Assembly: GCF_000151665.1 (NCBI RefSeq)
Contig: NW_013171823.1
Span: forward strand, 124,001-188,000
Length of the DNA: 64,000 nt
Reading direction: 5' to 3'
DNA from: Blastocystis hominis
Taxonomy: Eukaryota > Sar > Bigyra > Opalinata > Blastocystidae
The notes beneath the pieces were generated by a model. The model was not told the DNA's origin. It was given only the letters and a program-made list of their open reading frames with translations, and made no database searches. Shown in pieces: positions 55,495 through 64,000 of this stretch (position 1 is the first letter of the stretch; each line of letters opens with the position of its first letter). Made by a program: the position numbers and the translations under genes.

Positions 55495-56466
55495 TTATTT
55501 GCCATGTTTTCGATGTTTGGTTTTTTCTTTTTTCTTTATTTCGTTTTCCCATTCCACTCGATATTTTTTGTACAAAAGAAGAGTAGCACGAGCATCATCG
55601 ATAGAATCGTGCTCTCCTTCCTGAATAGCCGTACCAAACTCCCTCTTTAACAGGTACTGCAGCTTGTGAGGCAGCCACTTGTTCTATCCATGAAGAGAAT
55701 CATAAAAATCGAACTTTCCATTTACGCATAAAAGGACGGTAGTAGGCAGTGTCTCGAATCAGTCTTCGCGGGTGGTGCATCATCAACGCTTCGAAATCGT
55801 TACTGATCGAGTGTCCAACTACAATTCGGTTCTTCATCAAACGATCGGCCACATCTTGTGCCTACGGAACACACAAAAACCAAAAGTACCTCTCTCAGAG
55901 TAACTACTCTATCTCCCTCCAAATCCTCAGGGCGAATACCAGACCACTGAGTACGGTAATCAGTCACAGCGGATGGAGGCTTCACAAACGAATCATATAA
56001 AATCTGGAAAATCGTTATTCACCCACAATCACATACAGCCCCATAATAATTAACAATCGAAATGCGAGCCAGAGCAGATTCATTGTTGGGCCCTACTCCC
56101 ACCATTTCGCAATCAATAGCGACCACTGGAGTATCTGATGCAGTGCCTGAACCATCAGGATTAAGTAATGCCTCCAGATTTACCAGTGTTTTGGGAGAAA
56201 CAGACTTTTCGGGGTTTTCTTCACGCAAACGTCTTAGTATCACAGAGTTACACCAGTATTACCTTCGTTTTGCCTCAGCAGGGTTTCGCAAAATCAATTT
56301 CTTCATACTTTCCCAATTCGAGCCGATTTTTGCTTTCTTGGGATGAGCTTCCTTTGTTGCTGTCTTCTCCTTCGTTTCCTTCTTCACCATCAACAAAATT
56401 ATGGACAATGTGGTTTTTCCACATATCTTGAATAAAATACTTTAAACAGTAAAGTTACATACCCAT
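55495..56466 (-). CDS. REXO4: RNA exonuclease 4 (REXO4, DEDDh family)
   Basis: A 3'-5' exonuclease of the Rex4/ISG20 group, linked to rRNA processing in yeast. The ATG at 56466, a 36-nt intron, then MWKNHIVHNFVDGEEGN opens the protein. Exo I is VVAIDCEMVGVGPNNESALA with RISIVNYYGAV; then VKPPSAVTDYRTQWSGIRPE. Exo II is RIVVGHSISNDFEALMMHHP with RRLIRDTAYYRPF. Exo III is FGTAIQEGEHDSIDDARATL, whose His-x4-Asp gives the DEDDh class. It ends HRKHGK then TAA. All catalytic Asp/Glu/His are visible. The ATG lies 19 bp from the inner edge of the inverted duplication and is divergent to CCT3 copy 2. Confidence 0.9.
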
Positions 56467-56692
56467 AATAATATATTGTTTGTAACTTGGGTCATTAGAA
56501 ATACTTCTTCTCCTTCCCCTTCCTTATTTTCTTATCATTCTTATTTTATATTCTTGTATAGAACAAGTACATATGTCCTGAGTTCCACTTTCCAAGTCCT
56601 TTTCACTCATTCTCCTTATTATTATACCCTCATACATTTACTAATTCAAATTTAATACATTTCTATATTCATCCACATTATTTGTTTTACTC

Positions 56693-58445
56693 ATGCAAGT
56701 CCCCGTTTTAGTTTTAAGTAGCTTTTGCAATATTACTCCACATACTTTCTAGATCAGAATACGAAACGTGAAAGTGGACGAAAGGTACAGTTGGGAAACA
56801 TTCAAGCTGCCAAGGTAGGCGATGCGTTATTGAAGTAAACTCATTATTAGGCAGTTGCTGATATTATCCGAACCACACTTGGACCTCGTTCCATGCTCAA
56901 GATGCTTCTAGACCCCATGGGAGGCATTCTTTTAACAAACGATGGCAACAGCATTCTACGGGAAGTCGATGTGTCTCATCCTGCTGCAAAGAGTATGATT
57001 GAGTTAAGTCGAACCCAGGACGAGGAGGTTGGCGATGGAACGACATCTGTGATCATATTGGGTATGATTGGCGGCAGTATGCGATGGGTGTAGCGGGTGA
57101 GATGCTGGTTTCTGCGGAGCCGTTTATTTCTGGGAACATTCATCCCACCGTGATCGTTCGCGCATACTACAAGGCGTTGGAATCCGCCCTCCACATCTGC
57201 GAAGAGATCGCGACCCCCATCGACATCCAGGACCGTTCGATGATGATGAAGCTTCTGGACAGCGCGATCGGGACGAAGTTCAGCAGTCGGTTCGGCGATT
57301 TGATCGTAGCTTGTGGTGGATGGCGGTGATTGCGTTAGAGCGGACTGGCGCTGGACAGCGTGCTGACGGTTCTGGACGAGAAGACGAACGAGATCGATCT
57401 GAAGCGGTACGTGCGCGTGGAGAAGATTCCCGGCGGGGAGCTGAGCGAGAGCCGCGTGATTCGCGGCGTGATGCTGAACAAGGACGTGACGCACGCGTCG
57501 ATGCGTCGCAAAATCGAGCATCCGCGCATCGTTCTGCTGGACTGCTCGCTGGAATACGTGAAGGCGGAATCGGTGGCGAGTCTGGAGATCCACGAAGCGG
57601 ATGCGTGGGACCGCGCTCTGAAACAAGAAGAAGAAGCCGTGAAGGAGATGTGCGACGCGATTCTGTCGCTCAAGCCCGATTTGGTGATCACGGAGAAGGG
57701 CATTTCCGACCTGGCGCAGCATTACCTGCAGAAGGCGAACGTCTCGGCGCTGCGGCGCGTGCGGAAGAGCGACAACAACCGTCTGGCGCGCGCGACGGGC
57801 GCGACGATCGTGCATCGTCCCGACGAACTGACGGAGAGCGACGTGGGAACGCGCTGCGGGCTCTTCGAGGTGCGTCAGATCGGCGATGAGTACTTCGCGT
57901 TCATCGAGGACTGCGAGGCGCCGAAGGCCTGCTCCGTGCTGCTGCGCGGCGGCTCGCGCGACGCGCTCAACGAAATCGAGCGGAATCTGCAGGACGCGAT
58001 GCAGGTGGCGCGCAATGTGGCGCAGGACCCGCGGTTATTGCCCGGCGGCGGTGCGACGGAGATGGAGATCGCGTGCAGACTGCAGGCGGAGGCGAAGCGC
58101 GAGGGCGGCGTGGACGCGCTGCCGCTGAGCGCGGTGGGCCAGGCGATGGAAATCATCCCGCGCACGCTGTGCCAGAACTGCGGAGCGGATACGATCCGAG
58201 TGATCACGAAGCTGCGAGTAGGAGAGAGGAGAGCGGACGACGCGTAGGCGGAGCATTGCAAGGCGGAGGGAGAAGGAACGTTCCTGGGAGTGGACGGAGT
58301 GAAGGGAACCATCGCGGATATGCGCGAGTTGGGAGTGTGGGACACGTTCCAGGTCAAGACCCAGACCATCAAAACCGCCATCGAATCGGCATGCATGCTG
58401 CTGCGGATTGATGATATTGTGTCGGGAATGCAGAACGGAAAGTGA
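56693..58445 (+). CDS. CCT3: TCP-1 chaperonin subunit gamma, right copy
   Basis: The mirror copy of 17284-19036, with identical genomic length (1,753 bp) and splice layout. Start MQVPVLVL, then NQNTKRESGRKVQ after a 35-nt intron; end SGMQNGK then TGA. ATPase motif GDGTTSV and LPGGGATEMEIA are intact. The base changes I noticed against the left copy (about seven, for example GGATCC/AGACCC in LLDPMGG and CAC/CAT in QHYL) keep the amino acid. This suggests that both copies are under constraint. The upstream neighbour is REXO4 rather than cullin. Confidence 0.95.
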
Positions 58446-58506
58446 AAATGGAATGAAAAGAAATGAAAAAGGTTGAATTTGGGTAAAGAATTGGACGTTT
58501 TTGTAA

Positions 58507-58514
58507 TGTTTGTT
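58507..58514 (+). terminator. TGTTTGTT end signal of CCT3 (right)
   Basis: A perfect octamer 61 nt past the TGA, the same distance as in the left copy. Confidence 0.7.
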
Positions 58515-59540
58515 TGAAAGTGATTCGAATGGAGGTGAATTTTTGTAGCTGATCCATTCTTCTATACTTATAGCTTCTTCCGATTCTTTAGTGATTGTTT
58601 CACCACTATTAATATTGCCTCTTATATTTATTTATTTATTTGCTTGTTTGCTTGTTTGCTTTCTCTCATTATTTGATCTAAGAAGGATTGTATCGAACAC
58701 GCATAGAATATGGACAAACAATGACTGTGATTCCAAACAATTCATAAATCACAAGCAGAATGAATGTCCGTTTTGTATTTTTGTGTAGATTAGAGCAACA
58801 GAATGATCTGTGTTCATTGTACATCAATATCAGACACCATCGAAGTGATTGACACTCATTTAGGTCCGATTTGATATCTCGATTACTCTCTCAAAGTCAC
58901 TGATATTAGGAATATGTATGTATGTATAGAGTGATAGATAGATAGATAGATTAGAATATATCCAAATTCCAATACTCTATTGCTATAATTATAGACTTCT
59001 GGTACTAAGGGCAAAGAATAATATATCTTTCACTATTCGTACCATCCTGTAATGTGCTCTCATTCTAGAAAATCGAGAAATCTGACACAACTTGAAGATA
59101 CTTGGTCAAAATCATCGATCATTGCGAATCTTCATATTATCTCACAAATGAATATTATGCAATATACCTCAAACGATCATACTGAATCATTATTGTTCAC
59201 ATCAAAAGGATATTCAAATGTTGCTTATGTCGTGATTCTGTAGACATGATTCATAGGAGTCAATAATGATACAGAATAACTTCTATTTGTAGTTGTTTGA
59301 GTTAATTCTCTTGAAAAGAGATTGGATCTTTATTTGATTGTCTTCAGTCTCAACAGACAGACAGAGTATCTTTCAAACTACATAATTCCTTCTTACAAAG
59401 CAAAAGCGGATGATTCAATATATACAGCTCATTCCTAGTTTGGTAAGGAAAATACAATTCCTTTTAGTTTTAGTTAGTTTACAAACAAACAATCAATCAA
59501 TCAATATCACATCACATCACGTCACATCACGTCACGTCAC
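58515..59540. other. AT-rich spacer, mirror of 16,242-17,214
   Basis: No supported gene. It holds AAATA/GCTTGTTT repeats near 58,625-58,660 and a four-unit GATA tract near 58,930-58,950. Confidence 0.6.
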
Positions 59541-59996
59541 TTAGTTCACGCAAATCTGTTTCTTCTGGGCGCTTTCTTCCTTTTTGGGAATCACTACCTT
59601 CAGAACTCCATTTTCATACATCGCGTTTATTCCATCCACATTCGCATTCTTCGGCAGAGATACTTCACGATGGAAAGAACCGAAGTGGCGCTCACAGAAA
59701 TGGCACTTGTCCTTCTCTTCCTTCTTCTCACTCTTTCTCTCTCCTTCAATCACAAGTCCATTGTCTTCCACATGCATCTTGATTTCACTCTTGTCCATTC
59801 CAGGCAGATCCACACTCATTTCATACTCCTTCTCGTTCTCCTTCATGTCCATTCGGCCAAATCCACTGAACGGAGTAATCACATCACGACGGATTCCATC
59901 ACCGAACCAAGAATCCAAGTCATGCTGCTTGGGGAAGGTCGAAACCAGCAGATCATCAAAGTTATCAAAGAAAGGATCACGGAATATAATGCTCAT
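59541..59996 (-). CDS. Small heat-shock protein, HSP20 family (right copy)
   Basis: The mirror of 15738-16193 with the same 151-codon frame: start MSIIFRDPFFDNFDDLL at 59996, alpha-crystallin strands YEMSVDLPGMDKSEIKMHVE and YENGVLKVVIPKKEE, end KKQICVN. The coding change I noticed (CCT/CCC in TFPKQ) is silent. The heat-shock element upstream is also kept. Confidence 0.93.
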   Translation of the reverse strand: MSIIFRDPFFDNFDDLLVSTFPKQHDLDSWFGDGIRRDVITPFSGFGRMDMKENEKEYEMSVDLPGMDKSEIKMHVEDNGLVIEGERKSEKKEEKDKCHFCERHFGSFHREVSLPKNANVDGINAMYENGVLKVVIPKKEESAQKKQICVN

Positions 59997-60084
59997 TATC
60001 ACTATCACTCACTTAGGTAAATCTATCAAATAAATAAATTATGACAAAGAACGAAACGATTCCAAAAAGATCCAGAGTTCTATC

Positions 60085-60097
60085 GAACATTCTGGAA
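60085..60097 (-). promoter_or_regulatory. Heat-shock element upstream of HSP20 (right)
   Basis: GAAcaTTCtgGAA on the plus strand (TTCcaGAAtgTTC on the gene's strand), 88 bp from the ATG. Its sequence is identical to the left-arm site. Confidence 0.7.
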
Positions 60098-60288
60098 TAA
60101 ATAGGAAAGCTAAAGATGTGTCGATTTTGTGAATGTATGAAATATGGGGAATCATTTGGAATATGTATGAGTAGTCTAGGCCAACAAACAATTGATCACG
60201 ATAATCGCAACTTCTTTAGATATTTGCACAAATACGTGTAAATGGGTATTACGAACATATCTGTAAAGGTAATAATCCTCAAAAAACG

Positions 60289-60525
60289 ATGACTTCCAGT
60301 TCCAGTCTTACTTTGGCTCGAATACTATTTAACGTTAAAGAACTATTCTTGTTCTATCCATTTGGAATATCAAGAATCATGAAACTGAATGTGTTTGAAC
60401 ACTTTTGTTTCTTCAATCAATTCGCTTTTTTATATGCATTAACTCTTCTTCGTAGAGAAAATATATTCGATAGACCTTTAACCACTCTTTTTTCTCATGC
60501 GTATTTTGTTCGTAATTATGCATGA
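60289..60525 (+). CDS. Small ORF, mirror of 15209-15445 (78 codons)
   Basis: Same length and start MTSSSSLTLARILFNVKELF; differs from the left copy at three residues without indels. No family is recognised. Confidence 0.3.
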   Translation: MTSSSSLTLARILFNVKELFLFYPFGISRIMKLNVFEHFCFFNQFAFLYALTLLRRENIFDRPLTTLFSHAYFVRNYA

Positions 60526-60781
60526 TATAAACGATAATTTACGTGTATTGCCACACTTCTACATCGATTCGGTATTTTCCATACAAGAGTTGAACACTTT
60601 CCGTTTTTTGAGCATGGCAACTCAGAATCATACTGATTCTAGCTCTACTATCATGTAACAAGAAAAGATTCCAAACAAACACTCCTTCCATTCTTTTCCT
60701 ATACAAAGCGGTGTTTTCAAACTTACTAACAAAAAGCCGACCGAATTACGCTTCTCTATCATACTATACCACAACGCTTTC

Positions 60782-61027
60782 CTATACCCTATCTCCCCTT
60801 TCTCTCAACACCCACTCGCACTCTTCTATGTTCAACTCGCACTTCTCTATGTTCAACTCGCAATTCTCCATTCCCGCCTTCCCAAATCTCCACTCCGTTT
60901 GAATCGGTATCAACCACATCGGGAACTCCCTCACAATGAATGTTACGTTCTCTTCTTCATTCTTCATCGAATCAATCGTGTTTCCCTTCTCTCCTACACG
61001 TACTGTATACCAACATTCCCTCCACAT
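60782..61027 (-). CDS. Small ORF, mirror of 14728-14952, with 21-bp expansion (81 codons)
   Basis: It carries CELNIEKCELNIEECEW where the left copy has a single CELNIEECEW. The frame stays open. No family is recognised. Confidence 0.3.
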   Translation of the reverse strand: MWRECWYTVRVGEKGNTIDSMKNEEENVTFIVREFPMWLIPIQTEWRFGKAGMENCELNIEKCELNIEECEWVLRERGDRV

Positions 61028-61105
61028 ACAGTACCTACGCCTTCACTTCGATATTCTAGCACTAGCCGTTTCAATCCCTCATACTCAAATCCACACTTTT
61101 GTTAG

Positions 61106-61738
61106 ATAACGAGATAATTAGCTATCGATAGCTTTTTGGCTTCGAGCCATTTTAGTACGAGTCCTTTGTTTTGCTTTAGCATGCATAAATGAAATGGAGC
61201 AACGCAGTAATCGAGAATGGTATAATGATATGGCTGAGAACCTATACCAAGATACTATTTATGTGAATAGAAAGAATAGATTGCATATTCTACATATTAT
61301 TTAAACAATTATTCGGATTGATCTATTACAAACATACCATCCCAACAACATTCGATTTCTAGGATTACCAAATACCACAGTGAGACACACCGTCAAAATG
61401 ATTCATATCACTAGAGAAAAGCAATCCTATTTTGAACTTAATAGAACAGTACTTTGAACAGAAAATGGTAGAGGATGACGAAAACACAATAATGGCTTGT
61501 TTTTGATGTCTAACCTATGAAAATCGTATGGAAAGGAATAGAAAGATCAATAGGAACAAGAAATTCACATAATGGGTAAGGTAGTTGAGCATTGTTGATC
61601 TAAATCAAATATTACACAGTATAACACCAGAGAAATTAGTGTGATACTATGATGGTGTATAATATTGGTTTTATCAAGAAATAATGAAATAGATCTTGTT
61701 CTGAGATTCCTGGTTTTGCCATATTTCTTCCTATTTCC
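61106..61738. other. AT-rich spacer, mirror of 14,017-14,640
   Basis: It contains the counterpart of the interrupted frame MEQRSNREWYNDMAENLY (plus, from about 61,193), with the same in-frame TAA. No supported gene. Confidence 0.5.
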
Positions 61739-63206
61739 ATGCAAAACATTGTTGATTTTGTCAATTCTGTTATTAATGACTATCATATTGATAGTTCCAT
61801 CATACACAATGTGCAGGGATGCTTGGGTAAAGAAATGAAACCAAATGGCTGGATTTTACTCATATTGGGTAATAGAGAATGTGTAGTATTGCAATTCAAT
61901 AATGGAGTATTCATGAATCAAGGATTTGTACTCAATGAGCAGAAAGTGTTGAAAGTGTTTGGAAATCATCAAATTGGTGCTATTTCCTATAATGAAGAAC
62001 AATCCATAGAAGTAGTAGAAGGAATCGTGGATTTGGATCATGGAAGTCGATTTGAAGGCTTGGTATTGACAGAAAACAAGTTGGGAATTCCATTTGGATA
62101 TGGTGAAATGTATGATGATGATGGATTCTTGGTGTACAAAGGCATAATGATCAATTGGAAACGATTTGGCTATGGAACGAGTTATCATAATAATGGATGT
62201 ATTGAATATGAAGGATATTGGTGTGATGATAATCGATTTGGAATTGGAAAAGTGTATGATCGATATGGTAAATTAGTGAATGAATGTGAATGGTATAATG
62301 GAATTGAAAGTGATATCGATTATGAAGGAGATGGCTCAGAACCACTGAATACCGGAATGAAACATTTGAAACTGAGTGACAATTGTGTATTGGTTGATTG
62401 GGATGTTTCATTGTTGTATAATTTGGAATCAATCGAAATCGGGAATCATTGTTTTGAATCAGTGCAAACATTCCAAATCGATGGATTGAATCGATTGAAA
62501 ACGATCAAAATCGGAATCAATTCATTCACTCAGAATAAATACTGGTATGGAAACAACAAATCGAAATCATTCCATATATTGAATTGTGAATCATTGGAAT
62601 CGATAGAAATTGATCGATACAGTTTCAGTGATTTTGCTGGAGACTTTGAATTGAAGAATCTGCCACAATTACAATTCATTCAAATTGGTATACTTGAATA
62701 TGGTTCATGCAATTTCTATGGTAGTTCATTTGTGATTCGAGGTATTGATATGATATTGAATATTTGATTGAATGCATAGATCTTCCAAATCTACAATCCA
62801 TTACATTAGGTTATTGGACATTCCGTGATTCATTATCAACAATAATCGAAAGTATTGAATGAATTCGAATGAAATGATTGATGTAGATCTGCCATCATTA
62901 CAATCCATTACACTCGGTCAAAGTACACTTCGAGGAACGAAAAATGATTCATCATGTTCATTGAGAATGTGCAGTATGAGTGAAATGAATTGAAATGATT
63001 GAGTAATTTAGATCTGCCTAATCTTACATCCATCAATTCTAAAGGAGGCAGTTTCAAATATTGTCGTTGGATAACTTTAGAAAGTAGTTTTCCTTATTGA
63101 ATGGTGTTAGTACTTAGACATTCCTAATCTTCAAATGGTCAAGCTAAATAAAACATCAAAATTTGTTCAATCAATATTAATTTCAAGTATTGATTGGTTG
63201 ATTTGA
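61739..63206 (+). CDS. MORN / leucine-rich-repeat protein 2, right copy
   Basis: The mirror of 12551-14016: start MQNIVDFVNSVINDYHIDSS, same MORN-like then LRR order, same four terminal repeat-exons with phase-1 introns, stop TGA at 63204-63206. Unlike CCT3 and HSP20, many differences change residues (for example IADF/IVDF, MRPNGWIS/MKPNGWIL, SNRE/GNRE, DGIL/DGFL, GSKPL/GSEPL, TFKID/TFQID, FYSSS/FY-G-SS). Both copies stay open, so both may be expressed. No signal peptide or enzyme motif. Confidence 0.75.
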
Positions 63207-64000
63207 TTTTAGTTGATAGGTGTTTCCTCCATTCTCGCTAAGCATTTCTCAGTGAAAGAGTAACTCTCTGATTTTGATTCAACTCATTTCATAATATAAA
63301 TAGATGACTGATTGTTTCAGACAAATTCGTATACAAGAGTTCATAATTCTATCATATGGGTTGCCCTTTCCTTTGACCATTTTCACCTTTCACTCGATTA
63401 TCGCATATTGACCATTCACAAATGATAAATCCAATTTACCAATAACCAGGAATATTGCATCTGATAGTGACACAATGGAAAGGTTCGAATCGATTGAGAT
63501 TTGGTGACGATTATGTTCCTTTGATGTTTGTAATATCAATTGTTATATATTATCATTCTTTCAGGTTATTGTATGAAACAATAGTATCATTTTGGATATT
63601 CCATTTTCATTCACTTATTGCAATCAATCTTCATTCTAGTATATACGCTTCATGATTCAAATAGCATTATGTTATTTCAATCAAATCAGCTTTCAGAAGG
63701 AAATAGAGTGTTTCTCATTTTACTAGTTGCTACGCTTTGTTTTCGTAAAAGTATTCAATCCAATTCAATCCAATCCAATCTGATTCATCGTTTCTATTTG
63801 TCTTTTGATATCACAATTCCAATCTTCAGAACATTGTATAATATTCCAACCTAAATATCTCTATTTTATCTCAATCGAATTGTTCTGAATCACAACATTA
63901 ATTGTACTTACCAAATCGAATCAATATGGTTTTTCCAATTACATTATCTATATCATGAATACCAATATCTTCATTAATAATGGTTTTTACAAATAGAAAC
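63207..64000. other. AT-rich end of the right arm
   Basis: The mirror of 11,645-12,550. It lacks the (TATATTA)n tract and about 72 bp present on the left. No supported gene; the window ends before the counterpart of MORN/LRR gene 1 would begin. Confidence 0.6.

Larger units (their letters stand above)
56485..64000 (-). repeat. Right arm of the large inverted duplication
   Basis: The reverse-complement counterpart of 11645-19244, still matching at the last base of the window. It is slightly shorter because of deletions in AT-rich spacers. Confidence 0.95.

Overview
ORGANISM. The window looks like nuclear DNA of a compact eukaryote, most probably the stramenopile gut protist Blastocystis. Three things seen in the sequence point there. 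Almost every gene is cut by introns of about 29-36 nt (mode 30-31, GT...AG). The octamer TGTTTGTT lies just past the stop codon of nearly every gene, which is the known Blastocystis 3'-end signal. At least two genes run into that signal with no in-frame stop, as expected where polyadenylation completes the stop codon. All proteins recognised are eukaryotic. I recognise no virus-like or transposable element.

LAYOUT. 1-4.1 kb (minus): a fragment beside an assembly gap, exocyst Sec5, and an unknown gene. 4.3-11.5 kb (plus): an LSD1-type zinc-ribbon protein, alanyl-tRNA synthetase, an unknown gene, and a MORN/leucine-rich-repeat (LRR) gene. 11.6-19.2 kb: left arm of a large inverted duplication (second MORN/LRR gene, small ORFs, HSP20, CCT3). 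19.5-56.5 kb: single-copy centre holding cullin, VDAC, Derlin, ubiquitin protease A, tRNA-Ala, a Mic10 candidate, a very large multi-PHD protein, a ferric reductase/NADPH oxidase-like enzyme, ubiquitin protease B, two unknowns, a WDR25-like protein, PRP31, a Stealth/GNPTAB phosphotransferase, AK6, a CCCH zinc-finger protein, a second VDAC, an unknown, RPA3 and REXO4. 56.5-64.0 kb: right arm, the mirror image of 11.6-19.2 kb, running off the window end.

HOW THE GENES RELATE. There is no operon logic; these are housekeeping genes packed tightly. Themes that recur are protein quality control (CCT3, HSP20, Derlin, cullin, two USPs), RNA and ribosome biology (AlaRS with a tRNA-Ala, PRP31, AK6, REXO4, CCCH protein) and mitochondrial membranes (VDAC twice, Mic10 candidate). 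Several borders are extreme: a start codon directly abutting the upstream gene's end signal, divergent start codons 12 bp apart, and convergent genes whose ends interlock.

LIMITS. All exon joins were made by eye from frame, GT-AG and protein-family fit. Spans run from the chosen start codon to the stop (or to the end signal) and include introns. First exons of several genes are uncertain, as noted per entry.
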